Shown: one piece after another, positions 6,272 through 12,853 of the stretch
How positions within the stretch are numbered: position 1 is the first letter of the stretch
Layout: the number at the start of each line of letters is the position of its first letter
Assembly: GCA_031270425.1 (NCBI GenBank)
Contig: JAISXQ010000055.1
Coordinates: 1-12,853 of the forward strand
Direction of reading: 5' to 3'
Length of the DNA: 12,853 bases
From: Prevotellaceae bacterium
GTDB taxonomy: Bacteria > Bacteroidota > Bacteroidia > Bacteroidales > Paludibacteraceae
Translations under genes and position numbers: made by a program
The notes under the pieces: generated by a model
Told to the model about the DNA's origin: nothing
What the model saw: only the letters and a program-made list of their open reading frames with translations
The model's database searches: none

Positions 6272-6631
6272 ATGACAAAAGACAAAGAGATTGTTGATAA
6301 AATCGTCGAAGGAATTCAAGAAAAAAAAGGTAAAAATATTATTGTTGTAAATCTGACAAAATTAAACGACGCGCCCTGTTCCTATTTTGTCATTTGCGAA
6401 GGAGATTCAACTGTTCATGTAAACGCCATCGCCTTGTCGGTAAAGGATTGGGTTCGCGACCGGATAAATGTGAAACCCTTTGCGAGCGACGGCTTTGAAA
6501 ATTGCCAGTGGATAGCTATGGATTACGGACAAGCTATTGTTCATATATTCCAGCCTTCCGTAAGACTTTTTTATGATATTGAACATCTTTGGCTCGACGC
6601 CGATATTGTAAAAATAGAAGATTTGATTTAA
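6272..6631 (+). CDS. rsfS: Ribosomal silencing factor RsfS
   Basis: The 119-residue product has the full RsfS (Iojap/DUF143) pattern: an N-terminal helix (EIVDKIVEGIQEKKG), then IIVVNLTKL, CSYFVICEGDS, the central WIAMDYGQAIVHIF (residues about 80-93) and RLFYDIEHLWLDADIV near the end. In other bacteria RsfS binds protein uL14 of the large ribosomal subunit and blocks joining with the small subunit, lowering translation in starvation. The length is normal. It heads the conserved block rsfS-ftsH-cdsA seen in Bacteroidales. AAAGG touches the ATG directly, too close to be an ordinary ribosome binding site. ftsH starts 122 bases downstream with no terminator between, so co-transcription is possible. 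Confidence 0.95.
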   Translation: MTKDKEIVDKIVEGIQEKKGKNIIVVNLTKLNDAPCSYFVICEGDSTVHVNAIALSVKDWVRDRINVKPFASDGFENCQWIAMDYGQAIVHIFQPSVRLFYDIEHLWLDADIVKIEDLI

Positions 6632-6753
6632 ATAAATCTTAAAAAGAGAACAAAAAATCTGTTTTATTGTTTTTTAGGACACAATTTGGCAGATAAAAAA
6701 CTGGAATTTTTATACGTAATTTTTGAAACGGTATTTTTTGAAAGAAAAACTTC

Positions 6754-8859
6754 ATGGAAAGAAAAAACACGAATCCGCAGCAACCGAACAATAACAAACC
6801 CAACGGCAAGATGTTTAAATTTAATTTGTCTTGGATCTACGCTATTATCCTGATGGCGTTGGCGGGTTCTTTCTTATTTTCGCAGGACGATAATAAATCA
6901 AAAGAAATAGCTTATTCTTCTTTTGAAGAATATTTGTTGCAGGGTTTTATTGAAAAAATCGATGTTTATACGGGAGGAACTTCCTCGCCCATTATCGAAG
7001 CAAAGGTTATTGAGGATAGTTCGGCAATGCAAAAAGTATTCGGAACCCGCTACAAAGAACATGAAAAAAGCAGGATGCTAAAAGTCCGTATCCCATCCAT
7101 AGATACTTTTTCGAGCTTTATCCACACAGCCCGCGACGAAAAAGCCTTCTCCGGAGTTGTGGAATACAAAGAGGTACAAAACTACGGGATGTTTATTTAT
7201 ACGCTTCTTCCTGTGGCTTTGATCATCCTTTTCTTTTGGTTTATGAACCGCCGCATGGCGGGACAAATGGGCGGCGGAGGCGGCGGGATTTTCAACGTCG
7301 GCAGATCGAAAGCTCAGCTTTTCGATAAAGGCGATACATCCAACCGGATAACTTTCAAGGATGTAGCCGGACAGGAAGAAGCTAAGCAGGAGGTGGAAGA
7401 GATTGTCTCTTTTCTGAAAAACCCGTCGAAATATACGGAATTGGGAGGAAAAATACCGAAAGGCGCTTTGCTCGTAGGACCTCCGGGAACGGGTAAAACC
7501 TTGTTGGCAAGAGCCGTAGCCGGCGAAGCGGACGTGCCTTTTTTCTCCCTGTCGGGTTCCGATTTTGTGGAAATGTTTGTAGGAGTGGGAGCTTCGCGCG
7601 TTCGCGATTTGTTCCGCCAGGCAAAAGAAAAATCTCCCAGCATTATATTTATTGACGAAATTGACGCGGTTGGACGCGCCCGCGGGAAAAATCCGAACTT
7701 CGGAGGTAATGACGAGCGGGAAAGTACCTTGAACCAGTTGCTTACCGAGATGGACGGTTTCGGTACCAACAGCGGGGTTATTATACTGGCTGCTACCAAC
7801 CGCGCCGATATTTTGGACAAAGCCTTGTTGCGCGCCGGGCGTTTCGACCGCCAGATACATGTAGATCTGCCCGACGTACACGAACGGAAAGCTATTTTCA
7901 ACGTACACCTCCGTCCTATAAAAATAGACGAATCGGTGGATGTTGACTTTTTGGCGAAGCAAACCCCCGGATTTTCAGGAGCCGATATAGCTAACGTATG
8001 TAACGAGGCGGCTTTGATTGCGGCGCGGAAGGGTAAATCGTTCGTAGAAAAACAGGATTTTCTCGATGCGGTAGACCGGATTATCGGCGGCTTGGAAAAG
8101 AAAACCAAAATAACGACGGTATCGGAAAAAAAATCCATTGCCTATCACGAAGCCGGTCATGCCACTATCAGCTGGAAACTCCAATATGCGAATCCTTTGG
8201 TAAAAGTAACCATCGTACCCCGCGGCGAAGCGCTCGGCGCAGCCTGGTATTTGCCCGAAGAACGGCAGTTGACCAATGTGGAACACATGCTCGACGAAAT
8301 ATGCGCCACACTTGGCGGACGCGCCGCGGAAGAAATTTTCCTCGGACAAGTGTCCACCGGAGCGCTTAACGACCTGGAACGGGTAACTAAACGGGTGTAT
8401 GCCATGGTCGCCTATTTCGGGATGAGCGACAAACTCCCCAATATAAGCTATTACGATTCTTCGGGAAATTCCGGTTATGGATTTACGAAGCCGTATAGCG
8501 AAAAAACGGCGGAACTTATTGATAAGGAAGCCGGTAAGATTATTTCCGAACAATACGAACGGGCAAAAAAGGTTTTAAAAGAAAACGCCGAAGGTCATAA
8601 CCGCTTGGCTGGTTTGCTTATCGACCGCGAAGTTATTTTTGCCGAAGACGTGGAAAATATATTCGGTAAGCGTCCGTGGACGTCGAGGAACGATGAATTG
8701 ATCGCGTTGAATGGACAGGAAACGCCGAAAGAAAACGAAACAACGGCATTGGAGAAAGAAAATAATCCCGAAGCCGGAAAAGAGAAAAAAGAGAAAAAGA
8801 AAGAAAAGAAAACGGTGGAGCTTGAACAACAGGAAAAAGCTTCTCCCAACCAAAAATAA
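6754..8859 (+). CDS. ftsH: ATP-dependent zinc metalloprotease FtsH
   Basis: This 701-residue inner-membrane protease is complete. Transmembrane segment 1 is at about residues 25-43, a periplasmic domain spans about 44-145 and transmembrane segment 2 about 146-164. A glycine-rich linker (QMGGGGGG, 171-178) leads to the AAA module: Walker A GPPGTGKT (242-249), Walker B IIFIDEID (297-304) and the second region of homology ATNRADILDKALLRAGRFDR (347-366). The zinc site is HEAGH (465-469) with the third ligand probably Asp540 in STGALND. The C-terminus (about 655-701) is a Lys/Glu-rich low-complexity tail; the DNA there is purine-only over 8776-8812. FtsH forms hexamers that degrade misfolded membrane proteins and regulatory proteins. 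The length is slightly above the E. coli protein because of the tail, as is usual in this phylum. Confidence 0.98.
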   Translation: MERKNTNPQQPNNNKPNGKMFKFNLSWIYAIILMALAGSFLFSQDDNKSKEIAYSSFEEYLLQGFIEKIDVYTGGTSSPIIEAKVIEDSSAMQKVFGTRYKEHEKSRMLKVRIPSIDTFSSFIHTARDEKAFSGVVEYKEVQNYGMFIYTLLPVALIILFFWFMNRRMAGQMGGGGGGIFNVGRSKAQLFDKGDTSNRITFKDVAGQEEAKQEVEEIVSFLKNPSKYTELGGKIPKGALLVGPPGTGKTLLARAVAGEADVPFFSLSGSDFVEMFVGVGASRVRDLFRQAKEKSPSIIFIDEIDAVGRARGKNPNFGGNDERESTLNQLLTEMDGFGTNSGVIILAATNRADILDKALLRAGRFDRQIHVDLPDVHERKAIFNVHLRPIKIDESVDVDFLAKQTPGFSGADIANVCNEAALIAARKGKSFVEKQDFLDAVDRIIGGLEKKTKITTVSEKKSIAYHEAGHATISWKLQYANPLVKVTIVPRGEALGAAWYLPEERQLTNVEHMLDEICATLGGRAAEEIFLGQVSTGALNDLERVTKRVYAMVAYFGMSDKLPNISYYDSSGNSGYGFTKPYSEKTAELIDKEAGKIISEQYERAKKVLKENAEGHNRLAGLLIDREVIFAEDVENIFGKRPWTSRNDELIALNGQETPKENETTALEKENNPEAGKEKKEKKKEKKTVELEQQEKASPNQK

Positions 8860-8913
8860 ATCGAAAATTTTAAATTTTAATTGGGACTATCTCGAAGGGG
8901 TTGTATTAAAAGC

Positions 8914-8945
8914 GCACAGTCCCGATAGCTATCGGGATCGTGTGC
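8914..8945. repeat. Palindromic element between ftsH and cdsA
   Basis: The core CCCGATAGCTATCGGG (8921-8936) is a perfect 16-base palindrome. It is framed by GCACA (8914-8918) and TGTGC (8941-8945), giving a nested stem with small internal gaps. There is no T run after it, so it is not a normal terminator. GGGACT at 8883-8888 could pair with AGTCCC at 8918-8923, an alternative fold that excludes the palindrome. It may be a dispersed repeat or a processing or attenuation structure within the ftsH-cdsA transcript. Confidence 0.75.
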
Positions 8946-8981
8946 TAAAACACTTTTGAGACTCCTCCTTCTTCATTATAT

Positions 8982-9797
8982 ATGTCCAATTTTGTACAAC
9001 GTACCATAAGCGGCGCGATTTTTATTTCTATTGTTATCGCGTCTATTTTACTTCATGTTTATACCTTTCTTGCTGTATTTGTTGTCCTTTGCGCATGGTC
9101 TGTCCGTGAATTTCAGCAACTTACGAATAAACTTCCCGATGTTAATGTGAACACTTGGGCTGCGGCTTTCGGAGGCGCCCTGTCTTTTCTTTGTTCTTAC
9201 GTCTATGCTTCCGATATTTTTACTTATCAATGGATATACTCGTTATATATAGCTTACGTGGCGATTGTTTTTATTGCGGAATTGTTTCGTAAAGCGCCGA
9301 ATCCGGTTAACAACTGGGCTTATTTTATTTTGGGGCAGATTTACGTAGCTCTTCCTTTTTCGCTGTTGAACTTCATCCTGTTCGCCGCCGGCTACAATCC
9401 GGTTATATTGCTTTCGGTTTTCATTATTATTTGGGTAAACGATACGGTAGCCTATCTTTTCGGGGTTACAATGGGCAAGCGCCGCCTGTTCGAGCGCATA
9501 TCGCCTAAAAAGTCCTGGGAAGGATTTATCGGCGGGGCTTTGGGAACCCTTGCCACGGGTTATGTTTTTTCCTTGCTCATACCGGAATTAAGTTTGCTTC
9601 ACTGGCTTATCCTTGCCGAAATCATTATTGTATTCGGCACCTTCGGCGATTTGACGGAGTCGCTCTTGAAGCGCACGCTCAATGTAAAAGATTCGGGCGA
9701 CGCCATACCCGGACACGGAGGCTTACTTGACCGCTTCGACAGCATGTTGCTGGCTGCTCCTGCTGTTTTTGTGTACTTGACAATATTATTTAACTGA
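8982..9797 (+). CDS. cdsA: Phosphatidate cytidylyltransferase (CDP-diglyceride synthase)
   Basis: The 271-residue membrane enzyme makes CDP-diacylglycerol from phosphatidic acid and CTP, the branch point for all phospholipid head groups. Several hydrophobic spans cover residues about 10-40, 60-105, 115-160 and 185-220. The diagnostic CDS signature is complete near the C-terminus at residues 227-253: SLLKR, then KDSGDAIPGHGGLLDRFD. A second conserved block is SPKKSWEGFIGG (174-185). The active-site Asp and Lys residues known for the family appear intact. The start ATG follows ATATAT with no Shine-Dalgarno sequence. It lies between ftsH and an acyltransferase gene 51 bases downstream, which may provide its substrate. 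Confidence 0.97.
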   Translation: MSNFVQRTISGAIFISIVIASILLHVYTFLAVFVVLCAWSVREFQQLTNKLPDVNVNTWAAAFGGALSFLCSYVYASDIFTYQWIYSLYIAYVAIVFIAELFRKAPNPVNNWAYFILGQIYVALPFSLLNFILFAAGYNPVILLSVFIIIWVNDTVAYLFGVTMGKRRLFERISPKKSWEGFIGGALGTLATGYVFSLLIPELSLLHWLILAEIIIVFGTFGDLTESLLKRTLNVKDSGDAIPGHGGLLDRFDSMLLAAPAVFVYLTILFN

Positions 9798-9848
9798 TTA
9801 ATCATGTTTTTATATATTCGTTCCTTGTTAGAATAGAAAATCTGAATT

Positions 9849-11003
9849 ATGAGTATAAATTTTGACTCGATAAGAAGTTACAGGGATGAGGAAGTCCCCG
9901 GAGCGCTGCTGAAACTGACCGGAGAAAAACAGTTCATGAATCTTTTGAGTACGGTTTTTCCGCTGCTTCCCAAAGAGGTGCTAAAACACCGCCTGCTCAG
10001 TTTTCACACAGTTTCCGATTTTCAGAAGGGCATGGATTATCCCTTCCTGAAAGGGCTGGAAGAAACGAAGACAAAAGGGATAAAATTGCAGGGGCTGGAA
10101 AAAATCGATACGTCGAAATCCTGCCTGTATATTTCCAATCACCGCGATATTGTGCTCGATGCGGCGTTTTTCTGCATAAAACTAATCGACAACAATATGG
10201 ATACGGTCGAAATTGCCATCGGCGATAATTTGCTGATATTTCCGTGGATCGAAAATCTGGTGCGGGTAAACAAAAGTTTTATTGTAAGAAGGGGATTAAA
10301 CAGCCGCGAGATTCTGGAAAGTTCCCGCTTGCTGTCGTCTTATATCGCAAACGCCATTACAGAGCGGAATCAATCGGTGTGGCTCGCACAGCGCGAAGGA
10401 CGCGCGAAAGATTCCGACGACCGCACGCAGGAAAGCCTGTTGAAAATGCTGAACATGTACGGAGACGGAAACTTTATCGAAAACCTGTGCCGCCTGAATA
10501 TCGTTCCTTTAAGTATTTCTTACGAATACGATCCCTGCGACTATTTAAAAGCCAAAGAATTCCAGCAAAGACGAGACAATCCCGATTTTAAAAAGTCGCC
10601 CAAAGATGACTTGCTGAATATGCAGGTAGGCGTTATGGGCTATAAAGGGCGTGTGACTTATACTCTAACAGAATGTATAAACGATGAATTGACGGAAATG
10701 GCGGGGGAGGATTTATCCCGTAAAGAAGAAGTTTCATACACAGCGGCTCTGATCGACCGCCGGATACATTCCGGATATGTCATTTATCAGAGTAATAAAA
10801 TCGCTTACGACTTGCTGACCGGCGAAAAACGTTTTGAAAGGGATTATACCGCGCTCGAACGTCTGGATTTTGAAAAATACATCCTGCTGCAAATCGGGAA
10901 AATCGATTTGGAACAAAAAGATGAAGCTTTTTTACGCCGGAAGTTGTTAAAAATGTATGCGAACCCGCTTGTCAACTATTTAGAAGCAATTGAAAAGCGT
11001 TGA
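9849..11003 (+). CDS. Glycerolipid-type acyltransferase (PlsB/PlsC superfamily)
   Basis: The 384-residue protein has the four blocks of glycerol-phosphate acyltransferases in modified form. Block I is ISNHRDIVLD (residues 95-104), where the catalytic His98 is followed by Asp at +2 and +6 rather than the classical +5 (HX4D). Block II is FIVRRGLNSRE (144-154), block III is QREGRAKDSDDRTQ (181-194), and block IV is NIVPLSISYEYDP (217-229). There is no obvious transmembrane helix, so it is probably membrane-associated from the cytoplasm. The C-terminal 150 residues are charged and not recognisable to me. It lies 51 bases after cdsA with no terminator between, suggesting a role in making lysophosphatidic or phosphatidic acid, or another acylated lipid. 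The exact acceptor is not certain. Confidence 0.82.
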   Translation: MSINFDSIRSYRDEEVPGALLKLTGEKQFMNLLSTVFPLLPKEVLKHRLLSFHTVSDFQKGMDYPFLKGLEETKTKGIKLQGLEKIDTSKSCLYISNHRDIVLDAAFFCIKLIDNNMDTVEIAIGDNLLIFPWIENLVRVNKSFIVRRGLNSREILESSRLLSSYIANAITERNQSVWLAQREGRAKDSDDRTQESLLKMLNMYGDGNFIENLCRLNIVPLSISYEYDPCDYLKAKEFQQRRDNPDFKKSPKDDLLNMQVGVMGYKGRVTYTLTECINDELTEMAGEDLSRKEEVSYTAALIDRRIHSGYVIYQSNKIAYDLLTGEKRFERDYTALERLDFEKYILLQIGKIDLEQKDEAFLRRKLLKMYANPLVNYLEAIEKR

Positions 11004-11072
11004 TTTCCATCGTTTTGTTGAAATATGTGTTAAAACAGAAACTTTAATGTTGTTTTTTGGACGGCAAAGTGT

Positions 11073-11080
11073 TACTTTTG
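11073..11080 (+). promoter_or_regulatory. Predicted -7 promoter box for the T9SS-tail protein gene
   Basis: TACTTTTG matches TAnnTTTG exactly, 33 bases before the ATG at 11114. TTTG at 11056-11059 lies upstream with a 13-base gap, the same short spacing as before rsfS. It suggests the small gene is transcribed independently of the acyltransferase. I see no intrinsic terminator in 11004-11072. Confidence 0.45.
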
Positions 11081-11113
11081 TAAATTATTTGCAATTTAAA
11101 ATACAAGTTGTTT

Positions 11114-11521
11114 ATGAAAAAAATTACTTTTATATATTTGCTGTGTATTGTAACTGTAACTTTGTTTGTCCGGGGATTCGCGTCCGCGGCTCTCTTGTTT
11201 CCGGCACATGAGGACGGTCAAAAATGGCAACAGTTTGAAAACGCTTCCGCGCCGTCGTCGAAAACCGGTGCGGAACCCGTTAAAGAAACAAATACGGACA
11301 CAAACGGAAATACGCCGGAAAGTTCTTTGAACGTTTACGTTTCGGGTAATACGCTGTATGTGAAAAATGTTGCAGAAGGCGCTGTGGTAGAGATTTACAA
11401 TGTGCTCGGAAGCCGGATTCAGGCGTCCGCCGCGGTAAACGGACAGGTTGAATTCAACGATTTGGCAAAAGGCATTTATATTATACGGACAGGAAAGACA
11501 AGCAAAAAAATCGTATTGTAA
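11114..11521 (+). CDS. Small secreted protein with T9SS type A-like sorting domain
   Basis: I start at the ATG at 11114; an in-frame TTG six bases upstream is less likely. The 135-residue product has a signal peptide (MKKITFIYLLCIVTVTLF, cleavage probably near AS-A at 24-26). A polar, Thr/Asn/Glu-rich linker with no domain covers residues about 27-71. The C-terminal beta-rich domain (72-135) has the T9SS type A hallmarks: LNVYVSGNTLYVKN, VVEIYNVLGSRI, the LAKGIYIIRTG turn and a terminal KKIVL. In T9SS bacteria such tails direct proteins across the outer membrane and are then cleaved, usually with attachment of the cargo to the surface. Here almost no cargo is left. It could be a decayed larger gene, a bioactive peptide carrier or a structural mini-protein. 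The frame is intact. Confidence 0.78.
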   Translation: MKKITFIYLLCIVTVTLFVRGFASAALLFPAHEDGQKWQQFENASAPSSKTGAEPVKETNTDTNGNTPESSLNVYVSGNTLYVKNVAEGAVVEIYNVLGSRIQASAAVNGQVEFNDLAKGIYIIRTGKTSKKIVL

Positions 11522-11635
11522 AATCTTCGGACTTATTTTGGGCACATAGAATGCCTTACCCACCTCACACCTCTTCTTAGTCGAAATTCGAACTTCCGTA
11601 CTTTTTTCACCCTTTTTGCGGAAAAAAGAGGGTTG

Positions 11636-11696
11636 ATACGACCAATAATTATCCGTAATTTTACAGCGGTTTTCAACGACGGTCGTATTTTTTTTT
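11636..11696 (+). terminator. Possible terminator after the T9SS-tail gene
   Basis: ATACGACC (11636-11643) pairs with GGTCGTAT (11681-11688) across a long 37-base loop, directly followed by a nine-base T run ending at 11696. The large loop makes it weaker than the other terminators in this window. It may instead be a leader structure for the downstream lyase gene. The remainder of 11522-11733 contains a CTTTTTTC/GAAAAAAG hairpin (11610-11628 region) and no gene I can support. Confidence 0.4.
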
Positions 11697-11733
11697 CTTT
11701 GCAAAATTTACCAACTCAAAAATTATTATTCGT

Positions 11734-12853
11734 ATGAAGTCTCATTTCCTTATTATTACAAAAAAAACGTTGTTCTGTTTAGTTCTTTCGTTTTACACCG
11801 CATCGAACTTCGCCGCGAGCGAACGTAATTTTCTTTCGGGACATAAAAGTCCAGATAGCATCCTGCCGCATATTGTTCTCAATCAAAAATGGATAACATA
11901 TCCGCCTTATGCCGACCGGTCGGGCTGGGACGCCCTATTGAGCGAAAACAAAAAAATGATTATTTCCCGTGGCGAAAAACAGCTTAATTACGAGTGGAAG
12001 GTGATTAAAGCTACGGATTATTTTGAGTACGAACGTTCGGGCAACCGCAACATCATGGAAAACCCCAATTCGGCGAACAGTAACGCGCTTGCCGATTTGG
12101 CGCTCGCCGAACTTGCCGAAGGAAAGGGACGTTTTATCGACCAAATTATAAACGGCGTTTTTTACCAAACCGAACGGACTTCGTGGGTATTGTCGGCGCA
12201 TCTTCCCGTTCAAAAATCGAAACGCTCCCTGCCCAGTTACACCGAACAAATCATAGATTTGGGTTCCGCCGAACTCGGAGCTTTCCTGGCGTGGATCTAC
12301 TATTTCCTGCACGAAGAAATGGACAAAACCGACCCTGTCGTATCCCAGCGGCTGCGTGATGATATTTACCGCAAAATCATTCTCCCTTACCGGAACAACG
12401 ACCGCTTTTGGTGGCAAGGTTTCCACCCGCGCGGAGACGGTATGGTAAACAATTGGAATCCGTGGTGCAATTTCAACGTTTTGCAGTGTATGCTACTGCT
12501 CGAAAACGATCCGGAACAGTTGAGTAAAGATATATACCGGACTATGACCTCGGTGGATAAATTCATCAATTACGTACATGCGGACGGAGCTTGCGAGGAA
12601 GGTCCGTCGTATTGGGGACATGCGGCGGGAAAACTGTACGATTACCTGCAACTGCTCCACAGGGCGACAAACGGCAATATTTCGCTTTTCGGCAATGAAA
12701 TGATACGGAACATGGGCGAATATATTTCGCGAAGTTATGTTGGGAATAACTGGGTGGTGAATTTTGCCGATGCGTCCGCCAAATTCTCGGCAAACGGAGG
12801 ACTGATAGACCGTTACGGCAAAGCGGTGAACAGCGAAGAAATGACGCGCTTTG
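11734..12853 (+). CDS. Heparinase II/III-like secreted polysaccharide lyase, N-terminal part, cut by window edge
   Basis: An open frame of 373 codons starts at the ATG at 11734 and runs off the right edge. Residues 1 to about 28 form a signal peptide (LFCLVLSFYTAS, then FAAS), so the enzyme is exported. The rest looks like the alpha-helical toroid domain of the heparinase II/III superfamily. Key blocks are VNNWNPWCNFNVLQCMLLLE (residues 238-257) and DGACEEGPSYWGHAAGKLYDYL (284-305 in outline), which hold residues typical of the substrate cleft. The C-terminal beta-sandwich with the heparinase II/III-like domain would lie outside the window. These lyases cleave uronic-acid-containing polysaccharides such as heparin, heparan sulphate or alginate-like polymers; the substrate cannot be told from this part. 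It may belong to a polysaccharide utilisation locus to the right, but none of that is visible. Confidence 0.85.
   Translation, partial: MKSHFLIITKKTLFCLVLSFYTASNFAASERNFLSGHKSPDSILPHIVLNQKWITYPPYADRSGWDALLSENKKMIISRGEKQLNYEWKVIKATDYFEYERSGNRNIMENPNSANSNALADLALAELAEGKGRFIDQIINGVFYQTERTSWVLSAHLPVQKSKRSLPSYTEQIIDLGSAELGAFLAWIYYFLHEEMDKTDPVVSQRLRDDIYRKIILPYRNNDRFWWQGFHPRGDGMVNNWNPWCNFNVLQCMLLLENDPEQLSKDIYRTMTSVDKFINYVHADGACEEGPSYWGHAAGKLYDYLQLLHRATNGNISLFGNEMIRNMGEYISRSYVGNNWVVNFADASAKFSANGGLIDRYGKAVNSEEMTRF

Noticed and set aside
7078..8138. Two long overlapping minus-strand frames inside ftsH
   Set aside because: They cover the invariant AAA core of FtsH; their length follows from that gene's codon pattern.
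11096..11704. Minus-strand frame of 202 codons over the T9SS-tail gene
   Set aside because: The plus-strand product has a signal peptide and sorting-domain motifs; the antisense product has neither and no promoter box.
11935..12426. Minus-strand frame of 163 codons
   Set aside because: It is antisense to the heparinase-like frame, which has a signal peptide and recognisable blocks and is open to the window edge.

Overview
The window looks like a chromosomal segment of a Bacteroidales (Bacteroidota) bacterium, probably one that carries a type IX secretion system (T9SS). The evidence is the conserved order rsfS-ftsH-cdsA, promoter boxes of the Bacteroidota form TAnnTTTG, almost no Shine-Dalgarno sequences, a lipoprotein of a Bacteroidales type with OmpA-like and TPR parts, and a small secreted protein ending in a T9SS type A-like sorting domain. 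I cannot name the genus.

Layout. Positions 1-333 (minus) hold the N-terminal part of a RhuM-family accessory gene. A strong terminator without a visible plus-strand gene follows at 376-407. recJ (587-2326, plus) converges almost end to end with a radical SAM/SPASM gene (2336-3352, minus). A lipoprotein with OmpA-like and TPR regions (3558-5261, plus) is divergent from the radical SAM gene and is closed by a strong terminator. A second, bidirectional terminator bounds a two-gene toxin-antitoxin-like module on the minus strand (small unrecognised protein 5855-6043, PIN nuclease 5412-5858).

The housekeeping block on the plus strand is rsfS (6272-6631), ftsH (6754-8859), cdsA (8982-9797) and a glycerolipid-type acyltransferase (9849-11003). 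It joins ribosome silencing, membrane protein quality control and phospholipid synthesis. The acyltransferase may make acylated glycerol-phosphate intermediates that CdsA activates with CTP. A palindromic element lies between ftsH and cdsA.

The right end holds a 135-residue secreted protein made of little more than a signal peptide, a linker and a T9SS-type tail (11114-11521). It is followed by the first 373 codons of a heparinase II/III-like secreted polysaccharide lyase (11734 to the window end).

Most genes are ordinary core genes. The points most worth a second look are the cargo-less T9SS-tail protein, the PIN module with an unrecognised partner and an atypical ribosome binding site, the orphan terminator beside rhuM, the ftsH-cdsA palindrome and the acyltransferase with a shifted histidine-aspartate motif. 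I found no tRNA, rRNA, CRISPR array or insertion sequence, and no clear evidence of a wholly new multi-gene system.
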